Shown: positions 43,147 to 52,001 of the stretch, in pieces | Position numbering within the stretch: the stretch's first letter is position 1 | Layout: each line of letters starts with the position of its first letter | From: Bacteroidales bacterium | Lineage (GTDB): Bacteria; Bacteroidota; Bacteroidia; Bacteroidales; JAIOZK01 | Direction: 5' to 3' | Length of the DNA: 64,000 nucleotides | Assembly (NCBI GenBank): GCA_021740625.1 | Contig: JAIOZK010000002.1 | Location: 105,942-169,941 of the forward strand | Made by a program: the position numbers and the translations under genes | The notes under the pieces: generated by a model | Told to the model about the DNA's origin: nothing | Database searches by the model: none | What the model saw: the letters and a program-made list of their open reading frames with translations, nothing else

Positions 43147-44844
43147 ATGCACATTCTTGAGGTGATTTTCCGTATTCTGACAATCATTGGAGCCCTGGGA
43201 TTATTCCTTTATGGAATGAAACTTATGAGTGAGTCCCTGCAAAAGGTTGCCGGAACAAGGATGCGAAAAATCCTGACTGTTGTCACCGCTCGTCCGGCAA
43301 AAGGTATGCTTACAGGATTGGTAGTAACAGGGATCATACAATCATCGTCAGCCACAACCGTGATGATTGTGAGTTTTGTAAATGCCGGATTGATCTCACT
43401 TACTGAATCTATTGGTGTAATCATGGGGGCAAACATCGGCACTACCATTACACCCTGGCTGATCACATTGCTGGGATTTGGTAAAACATTTGATATTTAT
43501 GTGATCCTGTTGCCACTTGTTGGGATCAGCCTCCCATTGTTCTTTTCAAGCGGCTGGAGGAGAAGATCCTGGGCGGAGGTCATTATTGGTTTTGTGATTT
43601 TGTTTTTGGGATTAAGCTTGTTGAAAAGCAATGTGCCTGCTTTTGAGCAAGGCACGAATATATTTGAGCATTTTTCTGCCGACACGGATGTTTCTTTTTT
43701 CGACATATTTCTTTTTGTTGGCATCGGGATATTGTTAACGGTGATTTTTCAATCTTCGAGTGCTACTATCGCACTTACGTTTGTCATAGCCACCGAAGGC
43801 TGGATTTCATTTCCTCTGGCTGCTGCCATGGTTCTTGGTGAAAATATTGGTACGACCTCCACGGCCATCATTGCTTCCCTGGTGGCAAACTCTTCGGCCA
43901 AAAGATCAGCTTTGGCACATCTTATTTTCAATGTTCTGGGAGTGATCGGGGCTTTGATCTTATTCAGGCCGTTTTTACTGGGTGTGGATTATGTTATTCA
44001 AAATATCGATGATGTATCACCTTTTACGAACCACCTCGCCATTCCACTCGGACTTTCTATTTTCCATACAACATTTAATGTGATCAATACCCTCATACTG
44101 ATCAATTTTATTCCATTTATTGTGCTGATTACCATGAAGATTTTGCCTACAGGAGATGAAGATGCGGAAACCTATCGCTTAAAATACATCGACAGTTCTG
44201 TTTTATCCACTTCTGAATTATCCCTGTTCCAGGCCAAAAAAGAGGTCAGGCATCTTGCGTTAAGAGTAAAGCAAATGTTTGAGATCATTCCCAGAATGCT
44301 TCTTGAAAAGCGTTCCAAGAAATATGATAAACTTCTGAGAATTGTCGAGAATAATGAAGACCTGATCGATAAGATGGAGATCGAGATCGCCAAATATCTC
44401 ACGAGACTTTCCGATGGAAAACTCAGTGATAGCAGTACACGTCAGGTTAGGGCAATGCTTAAAATCATTGATGATCTGGAAAGCACCGGAGATCAGTGTA
44501 ATTCTATGGCAAAGATCATTGATCTAAAGAACAAGCAAAATGCTTATTTTACCCAGGATCTGAGGGATAATCTGAATAAATTGTTTGATAAACTTCATGA
44601 GGCATTTGATATCATGCTTAGCAATTTGGATAAAGATCCAAAAAATATCGACCTGAAAAAGGCTGAAGATACGGAACGAGAAATAAATTTATTGCGCAAC
44701 AGGATCAGGGAAGAACATATCGTTAATATAAATATGGGCAAGTACCCATATCAGACCGGTACATATTACAGTGAATTATTCACACTCTCAGAAAAAATAG
44801 GCGATTACCTGATCAATATTACAGAAGCGCTTGAAGAGATTTGA
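43147..44844 (+). CDS. Na+/phosphate cotransporter, NptA type with PhoU-like tail
   Basis: The 565-residue protein has a membrane part of two related repeats (about residues 1-330), each with the QSSSAT motif (GIIQSSSATTVMIVS and FQSSSATIALTFV). GANIGTTITPW and ENIGTTSTAIIAS are the paired family elements. The C-terminal cytoplasmic part (about 355-565) is helical with heptads and resembles PhoU, which senses or regulates phosphate uptake. It should import phosphate with sodium. Its stop abuts the stop of the convergent lipoprotein gene with no intervening base. Confidence 0.92.
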   Translation: MHILEVIFRILTIIGALGLFLYGMKLMSESLQKVAGTRMRKILTVVTARPAKGMLTGLVVTGIIQSSSATTVMIVSFVNAGLISLTESIGVIMGANIGTTITPWLITLLGFGKTFDIYVILLPLVGISLPLFFSSGWRRRSWAEVIIGFVILFLGLSLLKSNVPAFEQGTNIFEHFSADTDVSFFDIFLFVGIGILLTVIFQSSSATIALTFVIATEGWISFPLAAAMVLGENIGTTSTAIIASLVANSSAKRSALAHLIFNVLGVIGALILFRPFLLGVDYVIQNIDDVSPFTNHLAIPLGLSIFHTTFNVINTLILINFIPFIVLITMKILPTGDEDAETYRLKYIDSSVLSTSELSLFQAKKEVRHLALRVKQMFEIIPRMLLEKRSKKYDKLLRIVENNEDLIDKMEIEIAKYLTRLSDGKLSDSSTRQVRAMLKIIDDLESTGDQCNSMAKIIDLKNKQNAYFTQDLRDNLNKLFDKLHEAFDIMLSNLDKDPKNIDLKKAEDTEREINLLRNRIREEHIVNINMGKYPYQTGTYYSELFTLSEKIGDYLINITEALEEI

Positions 44845-46203
44845 TCAGTTCAGCAAACCCAGTTCACTCAAATAAGTCCAGCCGGCTGCCCAGATGTATG
44901 ACCCGAAAGCACCTTTGTAATTCACTTCATGAAACCAGGAATCCGGATATGGCGCCATATTTTCGTGGATAGCAGCTTGAGGAATCACATGAATTTTTGT
45001 CCCTTCAACTTCGATGCCCGGGTCCACTATCCGGTTTTCTGCAATTGCAAAATAATTTTCAAATTCAATTTGCTCTTCCGAGATATCGATTCCCGGTTCA
45101 GCAATTACCCGAAAAATACTGTTTGCATTGTTGTCGGCAATATCCCAGAAGATATTATTTTTGATTTCAAGTTGTCCACCTTTGAATTGTCCGTATGAAT
45201 CTTCGCGGTTTGGACTGTATTCCACCTCTACCCCCTTGCCCTGTCTTATAAATATTGAATTGACAAATTTTCCACCTGCATTATCAAAAAAACTGATGAG
45301 ATGGTCGCCGATCTCCGCTCCTCTTCCAATAAATGTAACATTGTATACAAGTGGAATGGAATATGGTTTCCCAGCTATGGGATTTACTCCGCCATCCGCC
45401 TCAACCAGATTGTCACCTGCTGCAGGATCAGCAATGGCCAGCCAGAATTGTCCTTTTCCACGATACCCCAAATCATAATCAAATGCATCATCGCCACAAA
45501 AGGCAACAAGAATATTACGGCAATTCACAGTGCCACCAAACATTTCAATGCCATCGTCTGCATTAGATACAATTTCGATATGGTCAATCGTAGTTCCACT
45601 GCCAACACCGGCAAGGGTCAGTCCATTAATTTCATTTCCTTCTCCAATGTTGGTTCCACCATGTCTTATTGATACATAGCGTAATATGCCGGAATTATCC
45701 TCATCATCCTCTCCACCGTACAAGGCTCTGGGCTCATCAATGGAGATTCCTTCCACATGTGCTTCGCCGCCTTCGATGTTCAGTTTGGCGTTTCCCAGGA
45801 TGATTAGCCCTCCCCAGAGTCCTTTTGTAAGATATTGCACGGAACCCTGGAGATCATCGCCCTCTGCAGTAAAAATAATTGGATTATCAAAGGTTCCTTC
45901 AGCGATGATCTTTCCGCCCCTTGCTACGATGAGCGCACTGGAGGCATTGCCCTGTCCTGTTCGCGCACGGATTACCGTGCCAGGTTCTATGGTCAGTACC
46001 TGACCGTCGTTTACAAAAACTTTTCCCTGAATTAAATAGGATTGATCGTTTGTCCAGGTAGTTGTTCCCGTGCCGTTACCCCCATCAGTTATCAGCACTG
46101 CATCTTCATCGAGAAAATATTCACCTTCACGACAGGAAAACATTGAAAAAGAAAAAAGAACTGCCATGGCACATACGAATAATTTCAATTCCATTTTTTT
46201 CAT
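44845..46203 (-). CDS. Beta-helix lipoprotein linked to the porin
   Basis: The 452-residue protein has a lipoprotein signal (lipobox MFSC, Cys24) and a region rich in beta-helix turns: YLIQGKVFVNDGQVLTIEPG, VIRA, ALIVARGGKIIAEGT, GLWGGLIILGNAKLN, ILRYVSIRHGGTN and DHIEIVSNADDGIEMFGG. The WGGLIILGxA phrase is common in Bacteroidota lipoproteins often found beside phosphate porins. It lies 9 bases after the porin gene, so the two form an operon. Probably surface-exposed and involved in capture of a phosphorylated ligand, but this is inferred from place. ATG 46194 is an alternative start. Confidence 0.78.
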   Translation of the reverse strand: MKKMELKLFVCAMAVLFSFSMFSCREGEYFLDEDAVLITDGGNGTGTTTWTNDQSYLIQGKVFVNDGQVLTIEPGTVIRARTGQGNASSALIVARGGKIIAEGTFDNPIIFTAEGDDLQGSVQYLTKGLWGGLIILGNAKLNIEGGEAHVEGISIDEPRALYGGEDDEDNSGILRYVSIRHGGTNIGEGNEINGLTLAGVGSGTTIDHIEIVSNADDGIEMFGGTVNCRNILVAFCGDDAFDYDLGYRGKGQFWLAIADPAAGDNLVEADGGVNPIAGKPYSIPLVYNVTFIGRGAEIGDHLISFFDNAGGKFVNSIFIRQGKGVEVEYSPNREDSYGQFKGGQLEIKNNIFWDIADNNANSIFRVIAEPGIDISEEQIEFENYFAIAENRIVDPGIEVEGTKIHVIPQAAIHENMAPYPDSWFHEVNYKGAFGSYIWAAGWTYLSELGLLN

Positions 46204-46212
46204 GAGTAGATC

Positions 46213-47226
46213 TTAATCGATTTTATATTCAAAGTTTAAGTATATATAGGCTTCTTTTACGCCGTTTTGAGCAAGTGGGTACCAATCCTGATAATTCAGG
46301 GCAATTTTTACCTGATTGATAGGCTTGTATTGAACACCACCGATAATTGCTGTTCCGTCATAGACGAGGTTCCAGGGTCTGTCAACACCATCCGGCTTGT
46401 TAGAGGTAAGCCGGTCGTACCTGCCGAATATTTGAAATTTGTCTTGCAGGTAAAACGTGAAATAGGTGGATATTCCCGCCTGGTTGTGGTCATCAAGATA
46501 GGATTCATTGTATTTTATATTGTATTCGGCTCCGATACTGAATAAATCTTTGAATCTCCATCCCAGGAAACTTGCCAGGGTTGATTGCCTTATGTTTTTG
46601 GCCGTTTCATCATAATACAAACGTGCGGTAATATTTTCTTGAGGTTCGAATGTTATGCCGAACCCGGCTTTGTATGTGTTATCAGCTTGCAACTGAACAT
46701 ATCCTTCTCCGTTCATGATGGTAAAATCTGCACTGAAATAATCATTGAACTGGTATGCAACAGAACCACCAATATCGGCGCTTGATCCGAATCTATGTTC
46801 ATCCATAAATGACTTATAAATATAACGATGTTCCCAGAATTTTTCCTGCAGCTTGAACTGTTTTAGGTCTATCAAACCAAAACTGGCGCTGAGTTTTCCT
46901 TTATTATAAAGCAGGGCAGCATTCTTGAAATAGGCATATCGTTTTATCAAAGAATAAGCAGATTTGTCATCCGGGCTACCAATATCGAGTTTTGCGATGA
47001 CTGAAAACTCAGGACTTAACTGGTATTCATAACCCAGGTAAGCTCTTTTAATTTCAATAGCTGATTTGTCAACAGTTTTCGATAGTGAAGCATGAAAGTT
47101 ACTAAATACTTTAATGATGGGTTTTCCATGAGGAATAAACACATTATCTGATACTTGCTGGGCGTTCATCTGAAAAGCTGTTGAGAAAAAACAGCAAACT
47201 ATTGATAAAAAGACAGTTTTTTTCAT
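46213..47226 (-). CDS. OprP/OprO-like phosphate porin
   Basis: The 337-residue protein has a signal peptide (1-22, ending NAQQ) and 16-strand-type barrel repeats: IEIKRAYLGYEYQLSPEFSV in part, KFWEHRYIYKSFMDEHRFG, KNIRQSTLASFLGWRFKD and a last strand EAYIYLNFEYKID. The EIKRAYLGYEY and YKSFxDEHxFG elements match porins of the phosphate-selective O/P class. It is divergent from the PiT gene across a 174-base gap with a likely Pho-type operator, supporting a role in phosphate uptake. Confidence 0.82.
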   Translation of the reverse strand: MKKTVFLSIVCCFFSTAFQMNAQQVSDNVFIPHGKPIIKVFSNFHASLSKTVDKSAIEIKRAYLGYEYQLSPEFSVIAKLDIGSPDDKSAYSLIKRYAYFKNAALLYNKGKLSASFGLIDLKQFKLQEKFWEHRYIYKSFMDEHRFGSSADIGGSVAYQFNDYFSADFTIMNGEGYVQLQADNTYKAGFGITFEPQENITARLYYDETAKNIRQSTLASFLGWRFKDLFSIGAEYNIKYNESYLDDHNQAGISTYFTFYLQDKFQIFGRYDRLTSNKPDGVDRPWNLVYDGTAIIGGVQYKPINQVKIALNYQDWYPLAQNGVKEAYIYLNFEYKID

Positions 47227-47298
47227 CTGTTTTCTTATTATGAAAGCTTATTTTTATATCAATTAAATAGCTAACAAGTTTAAATTGATTTCATCATT

Positions 47299-47337
47299 TT
47301 AACAATCAGGAAACATAAAGTTAACATTAAATTAATA
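47299..47337. promoter_or_regulatory. Pho-box-like array of four hexamers with 11-bp period
   Basis: TTAACA (47299-47304), GAAACA (47310-47315), TTAACA (47321-47326) and TTAATA (47332-47337) are each exactly 11 bases apart. Direct hexamer repeats at 11-bp spacing are the hallmark of PhoB/PhoP operators (TTAACA in Bacillus). The array ends 20 bases before the -33 element of the PiT gene and could serve the porin operon as well. Confidence 0.7.
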
Positions 47338-47356
47338 TTGGAAGGAGAATAATCAG

Positions 47357-47389
47357 TTTGACAATCCATAATATTGCGAACTAATTTCA
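47357..47389 (+). promoter_or_regulatory. Promoter of the PiT gene
   Basis: TTTG (47357-47360) and TAATTTCA (47382-47389), spacer 21 bases. The -7 element departs from consensus at its end, as in activator-dependent promoters. The ATG follows 11 bases later. Confidence 0.6.
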
Positions 47390-47400
47390 CATAAAACCAA

Positions 47401-49668
47401 ATGGAAAATATTTATCTTGTACTTGTAGGATTCCTGTTCCTGCTGGCCATCAGCGACCTTATGGTAGGTGTTAGTAATGACGCTGTAAATTTCCTGAACT
47501 CAGCCATCGGATCCAAAGTAGCCCCGCTTAAAATCATCATGCTCATTGCCGCGGTCGGCATCATTTTCGGTGCCACTTTTTCCAGTGGAATGATGGAGGT
47601 GGCAAGAAAAGGAATTTTTCACCCCCAGTATTTTTATTTTTCCGAGATCATCATAATATTTCTTGCGGTAATGGTAACGGATGTATTGCTGCTCGATCTT
47701 TTCAATACATTTGGAATGCCAACATCCACAACTGTTTCGATCGTTTTCGAGCTTTTGGGTGCTGCCGTTGCCGTTGCTATGCTAAAAGCCTTGAGTAGTC
47801 CGGAAACAATGGGAATGGGTGATTATATTAATTCCGGAAAAGCTCTGGCCATTATTGCCGGCATTTTGCTTTCGGTGGTAATTGCATTTACTGTTGGAGC
47901 AATTGTGCAGTATATTGCCCGCTTGCTATTTTCATTTAATTATAAAAGGAATCTGAGATATTTTGGTGCCATCTGGGGTGGCATTGCCATCACTGCCATT
48001 ACCTATTTTATTTTGATAAAAGGAGCCAAAGGCGCTTCTTTTATGTCGGAAGATACAAAAATGCTGATCAGGGAAAATGCCATGCTTATCATAGTGGGTA
48101 GCTTTGTGTTCTGGACGATTATCCTGCAGCTTTTTACCTGGCTTACAAAAATGAACGTACTGAAATTTATCGTACTTGTGGGTACCTTTGCACTGGCGAT
48201 GGCTTTTGCAGGGAACGACCTTGTTAATTTTATCGGGGTTCCACTTGCAGGTTATGAGTCATACAAATCATTTCTGGCCAATCCGGGTGCCGATCCCAAT
48301 ATGTTTCTCATGTCCAGTCTTACAGGAGCAGTAAAAACTCCAACTTTCTTCCTGTTAATTGCGGGTATTATCATGACCATAACATTGTGGTTTTCTAAAA
48401 AATCACGTTCGGTTACCAAAACAGAAATTAACCTGGCAAGGCAAAATGTAGGTTATGAAAGATTCGGTTCCTCGATGTTTGCAAGATCACTTGTCCGATT
48501 CTCAACCAATACCTCCAAAGTATTCCGCAATATAATACCGGCTTCCCTTATCAATAAAGTTGAAAAGCAATTTGATGCTTCCGAATACAAAAGGCAGCAA
48601 AAAGCAATGGGGGAACAGGCACCTTATTTTGACCTGATCAGGGCTTCGGTGAATCTCGTGGTTGCCAGCGTTTTGATCGCTTTCGCTACATCCCTGAAAC
48701 TTCCGCTTTCAACCACTTATGTAACTTTTATGGTGGCCATGGGCACTTCATTGTCGGATAAAGCATGGGGTCGTGAAAGCGCAGTATACAGAATAACAGG
48801 TGTCCTGAGTGTAATTGGTGGCTGGTTTTTTACGGCATTCAGTGCTTTCACTGTCGCCTTCCTGCTGGCACTGCTTTTTAGCTGGGGTGGTTTTGTGGCT
48901 ATACTCATCATGATGATTGTTGCACTTGTCGTTGTTATCAAAACACATGGTTTGCACAAAAGAAGAGCTTCTGAGCAACAGAAGAATGAAGTATTGGATA
49001 ATATAAACCAGGAAAATATTCTTCAGAAATCTGCTGATACCATCATAGATACATTGAAGGGAGTTATTGATGTTTACGGCAAAACCATTGAATCATTGGG
49101 GGAAGAAGACTTAAAAAAACTCAAAAGTGTATTTAAAGAATCTGCTGAGATCAATAAAACTTCCAAACGGCTTAAGGATAATATTCACCGTATTGTTGAT
49201 GAGCTTCAGGAGGATATGATAGAAACCGGGCATTATTATGTACAGGTTATGGATTACCTGCGGGAAATCGGACATGCGACCAATTTTATTGCTGAACCTG
49301 CACTGGAACATGTTAAGAATAATCACAAGGGTTTGATCCCCCAGCAAATTAATGAGCTCATTGATATCAAGAAAGGTATGAATGAGTACATCAAAGTTAT
49401 CAGCGAGGTTATTGTTTCCAAAAATTTCAATAAGATTGACTCAATTGGGAACACACAACAGGATTTGCTTAAAATGATCGATAGCGTTCGTAAAAACCAG
49501 ATAAAAAGAATCAAGAAAGCGGAAACCGGGACGAAAAACAGCATGTTGTTCCTGAATATTTTACAGGAATCAAAAAATCTCGTATTGTTTATGTTGAACA
49601 TGCTGAAATCGTATCGCGACTTCGTTATTTACGACAACAAAATCAACGGGAATACATCAGCGAATTAA
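47401..49668 (+). CDS. Inorganic phosphate transporter, PiT family, with PhoU-like C-terminal domain
   Basis: The 755-residue protein has about 11-12 helices with both PiT signatures: GVSNDAVNFLNSAIGSK (residues 23-39) and FAGNDLVNFIGVPLAG (about residue 270). GMPTSTTVSIVFEL and KLPLSTTYVTFMVAMGTS are the paired PTSTT-like segments. The last 200 residues (about 540-755) are a charged helical region resembling DUF47/PhoU. It should import phosphate by H+ or Na+ symport. Its stop codon lies where a molybdenum-carrier-like frame begins. Confidence 0.93.
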   Translation: MENIYLVLVGFLFLLAISDLMVGVSNDAVNFLNSAIGSKVAPLKIIMLIAAVGIIFGATFSSGMMEVARKGIFHPQYFYFSEIIIIFLAVMVTDVLLLDLFNTFGMPTSTTVSIVFELLGAAVAVAMLKALSSPETMGMGDYINSGKALAIIAGILLSVVIAFTVGAIVQYIARLLFSFNYKRNLRYFGAIWGGIAITAITYFILIKGAKGASFMSEDTKMLIRENAMLIIVGSFVFWTIILQLFTWLTKMNVLKFIVLVGTFALAMAFAGNDLVNFIGVPLAGYESYKSFLANPGADPNMFLMSSLTGAVKTPTFFLLIAGIIMTITLWFSKKSRSVTKTEINLARQNVGYERFGSSMFARSLVRFSTNTSKVFRNIIPASLINKVEKQFDASEYKRQQKAMGEQAPYFDLIRASVNLVVASVLIAFATSLKLPLSTTYVTFMVAMGTSLSDKAWGRESAVYRITGVLSVIGGWFFTAFSAFTVAFLLALLFSWGGFVAILIMMIVALVVVIKTHGLHKRRASEQQKNEVLDNINQENILQKSADTIIDTLKGVIDVYGKTIESLGEEDLKKLKSVFKESAEINKTSKRLKDNIHRIVDELQEDMIETGHYYVQVMDYLREIGHATNFIAEPALEHVKNNHKGLIPQQINELIDIKKGMNEYIKVISEVIVSKNFNKIDSIGNTQQDLLKMIDSVRKNQIKRIKKAETGTKNSMLFLNILQESKNLVLFMLNMLKSYRDFVIYDNKINGNTSAN

Positions 49669-50111
49669 GGATCATATCAGGTGGACAGACCGGGGTCGAC
49701 AGGGCTGCACTGGATTATGCCCTGGAAAAGAACTGGGATTGCGCAGGCTGGTGCCCGCTCGGCCGAAAAGCCGAAGACGGCCGCATTCGTGATAAATACC
49801 CGCTGCAGGAATCCGATTCTCCTGATTATAAAGTTCGAACCGAATTGAATGTTAAACACAGCGACGGTACACTGATTCTTTTCGAAGAAAGTCTTGACAA
49901 AGGAACCCAACAGGCTTATAATTATGCCGTTGAACATCATAAGCCACTGCTGATCGCAAACATAAATGATGAGAAATCATTCGTGCAAATCCTCAACTGG
50001 ATCAATATGTATTGCATTCGTGACATCAATATCGCCGGACCAAGAGAAAGCAACCAGCCCGGGATCTATGAGAAAACAAAAAGGTTTTTGGATCAACTTT
50101 TCGTATTTTGA
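49656..50111 (+). CDS. Putative molybdenum-carrier-like protein without a canonical start codon
   Basis: From about 49662 the reading frame gives ELRIISGGQTGVDRAALDYA, then GWCPLGRKAEDG, KYPLQESDSPDYKVRTELNV and HSDGTLILF, ending before TGA 50109-50111. This is the complete MoCo_carrier pattern (SGGQTGVDRAALD at its N-terminus), a Rossmann-like family named for putative molybdenum cofactor binding. The frame is open from 49494, after an in-frame TAA at 49491, but contains no ATG, GTG or TTG before the homology. The first ATG is at 49845, too late. The start given is an ATC chosen only for the span. The PiT stop (49666-49668) lies exactly at the expected N-terminus, one frame away. Options are a non-canonical start, frameshifting from PiT, or a sequence error. 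Confidence 0.7.
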   Translation: MSELRIISGGQTGVDRAALDYALEKNWDCAGWCPLGRKAEDGRIRDKYPLQESDSPDYKVRTELNVKHSDGTLILFEESLDKGTQQAYNYAVEHHKPLLIANINDEKSFVQILNWINMYCIRDINIAGPRESNQPGIYEKTKRFLDQLFVF

Positions 50112-50118
50112 TTCTGAT

Positions 50119-50126
50119 TAATTTTG
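50119..50126 (+). promoter_or_regulatory. -7 promoter element of the small 50149 gene
   Basis: TAATTTTG, 22 bases before ATG 50149; the -33 element is unclear. Confidence 0.4.
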
Positions 50127-50148
50127 CTTTTGTTAAACTGGATTATGT

Positions 50149-50436
50149 ATGAATGAAGCGGAAAAAATCAGGGAGGCCAATGCCATATTGCAAAAACTGA
50201 AAAAAGAAGTATTGCACATCATTGGTGAGACGGAGATACACGAATATTGCAGCAACAGACTTGTATTGCCCTGGCTGGAAGAAGATGCCGAATATGCCAT
50301 CAAAAAACTTCATTTACCAACTGATAAAGAAAAATATTACCTCAGAAAACTTTACCGTATCTTTGGAGAGTACTCAGAAGAAATACCTTTTTTGAGGCGT
50401 AAACCCCGTTCTAACAATATCACCGATAAAGACTGA
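50149..50436 (+). CDS. Small conserved-looking protein of unknown function
   Basis: The 95-residue protein starts MNEAEKIREANAILQKLKKEV and is largely helical and charged, with LPWLEEDAEYAIKKLHLP in the middle and a basic tail FLRRKPRSN. There is no signal peptide or membrane helix. I do not recognise the family. A -7 motif and a clean ATG support translation. Its 3' end overlaps the convergent prmC gene by 17 bases. Confidence 0.6.
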   Translation: MNEAEKIREANAILQKLKKEVLHIIGETEIHEYCSNRLVLPWLEEDAEYAIKKLHLPTDKEKYYLRKLYRIFGEYSEEIPFLRRKPRSNNITDKD

Positions 50437-51292
50437 GCATCCTGTACTTATCGCGTAAATCTTTTTGGAAATAATAGGTATACTGCGGGTATCGGTTCAA
50501 CAGGTCTTTCAAATCATTGTGCATGTATTCGTTGATCTCCAAATAAATCTTTCCGTTCTCCGTAAGGATTTTTGAGCTTACATCCAATATATTTCGGTAA
50601 TACAACAGCGGATCTTCATCTTTTACAAACAATGCCTCCTCCGGTTCATAATCCAGCACATTCGGTTTCATTTCATTCCTTTCCTGCAGCCTGACATAGG
50701 GAGGATTGCTGATCAGGACATCGAACTTGTCGGGAAATCCCAATGGCTTTCTGTAATTCAGAATATCAGCTTGTGCGAAATCAACAGGAGTTTTGTTAAT
50801 CGCAGCGTTTTCAATGGCCGTCTCGATTGCTTTGCTGCTGTTGTCTATTGCGAAAACATTTGCATGAATAATATTCGTTTTCAAAGCAATGGCAATGCAG
50901 CCACTGCCTGTCCCGATATCCAGTATTTTAAGCTGGGAATTGCAAGATTTTAGGTTTTCGCTTACAAATTTTACAAGTTCTTCTGTTTCAGGTCGGGGAA
51001 TCAATACGTTCCTGTTCAGCATGATCCTGCAATTGAGGAATTCGGTTTCTCCGGTGATATATTGTATAGGCCAGTTTTGTTTCAGTTTCAGCACTGCCTT
51101 GTGGATCTCCAAAATTTCCGATTCGCTGATCCTTTGTTCGGAATTGATTATCAGATCGGCCTTCCGTGTTTTTAGTATGGATTCGAACAAAAGAAATAAT
51201 ATGTTTCTTGCTTCGGTTTGATCATAAGTATTTTGCAACTCCTCCTGATAATACCTGAAAACATCCCTGAATCTGTTCGAAGCAAAGTCCAT
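50420..51292 (-). CDS. prmC: Peptide chain release factor N5-glutamine methyltransferase
   Basis: The 290-residue enzyme methylates the GGQ glutamine of release factors. It has a helical N-terminal domain (about 1-85), then the SAM-binding ILDIGTGSGCIAIAL (about residue 122), FAIDNSSKA and the catalytic ISNPPYVRLQE with the NPPY motif. IPRPETEELV precedes the Rossmann part as in all PrmC proteins. It is convergent with the small 50149 gene and divergent from a kinase gene. Confidence 0.95.
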   Translation of the reverse strand: MDFASNRFRDVFRYYQEELQNTYDQTEARNILFLLFESILKTRKADLIINSEQRISESEILEIHKAVLKLKQNWPIQYITGETEFLNCRIMLNRNVLIPRPETEELVKFVSENLKSCNSQLKILDIGTGSGCIAIALKTNIIHANVFAIDNSSKAIETAIENAAINKTPVDFAQADILNYRKPLGFPDKFDVLISNPPYVRLQERNEMKPNVLDYEPEEALFVKDEDPLLYYRNILDVSSKILTENGKIYLEINEYMHNDLKDLLNRYPQYTYYFQKDLRDKYRMLSLYR

Positions 51293-51316
51293 AAAGCAGA
51301 ATCAAAAATTTAATTG

Positions 51317-51324
51317 TAAATTTG
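51317..51324 (+). promoter_or_regulatory. -7 promoter element of the kinase-GT operon
   Basis: TAAATTTG, 31 bases before ATG 51356. No clear -33 element. Confidence 0.4.
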
Positions 51325-51355
51325 AATTAATATTCTATGTAAAAATACAATATAT

Positions 51356-52000
51356 ATGAAAGGGGATGTTCTTATCATCAATGATAATCACAGGAAGGCG
51401 GCAAGACAGTGTTTACCTTTGATCCTGGAGGAAATAAAGAAATCAGATAATAAATACATGCTTAGTGTGGCTGGTGAATCGGGCGCCGGGAAATCGGAAA
51501 TTGCGGCTTCTCTCGCTGAGGAATTGGAGAAAGAAGGACTCAAAACCTATATCTTCCAACAGGATGATTATTTTGTATTTCCACCAAAAACCAATGCGGA
51601 AAAAAGAAAAGAGGATATCAAATGGGTCGGAACACAGGAAGTGAAAATTGATTTACTGGATTCAGCACTTGACGAAATCCAACAGGGCAAGTATGAAATT
51701 GAGAAACCCCTGGTGAATTTTCAGGAAGATAAGATCGGTACAGAAACAGTTTCTCTTGGTGAATACAGTGTCTTTATTGCTGAGGGAACATATACAACAC
51801 TGTTGAATCATCTCGACTGCCGCATTTTTATCGATCGAAACTATCATGATACGAAAGCTTCCAGGCTTGAAAGGAACAGGGAAGAGCAAGATGATTTCCT
51901 GGAAAAAATACTGATGATAGAACATGAGATTATTTCAAAGCATAAGGCCTTTGCCGATATTATCATTGGAAAAGATTATCAAGTAAAAAAAGTTAAATAG
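51356..52000 (+). CDS. Uridine kinase-like P-loop kinase
   Basis: The 214-residue protein has Walker A GESGAGKSE (about residues 41-49), YIFQQDDYFVFPP (the D-D-Y-F segment seen in uridine kinase and phosphoribulokinase relatives), VFIAEGTYTTLL and a lid-like RLERNREEQDDF. It is not a close match to classical Udk; the substrate may be a sugar, nucleoside or pantothenate-like alcohol. The next gene, 1 base away, is a sucrose/mannosylfructose-phosphate synthase-like GT4, so a sugar substrate is plausible. That link is inference. Confidence 0.78.
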   Translation: MKGDVLIINDNHRKAARQCLPLILEEIKKSDNKYMLSVAGESGAGKSEIAASLAEELEKEGLKTYIFQQDDYFVFPPKTNAEKRKEDIKWVGTQEVKIDLLDSALDEIQQGKYEIEKPLVNFQEDKIGTETVSLGEYSVFIAEGTYTTLLNHLDCRIFIDRNYHDTKASRLERNREEQDDFLEKILMIEHEIISKHKAFADIIIGKDYQVKKVK

Positions 52001-52001
52001 C

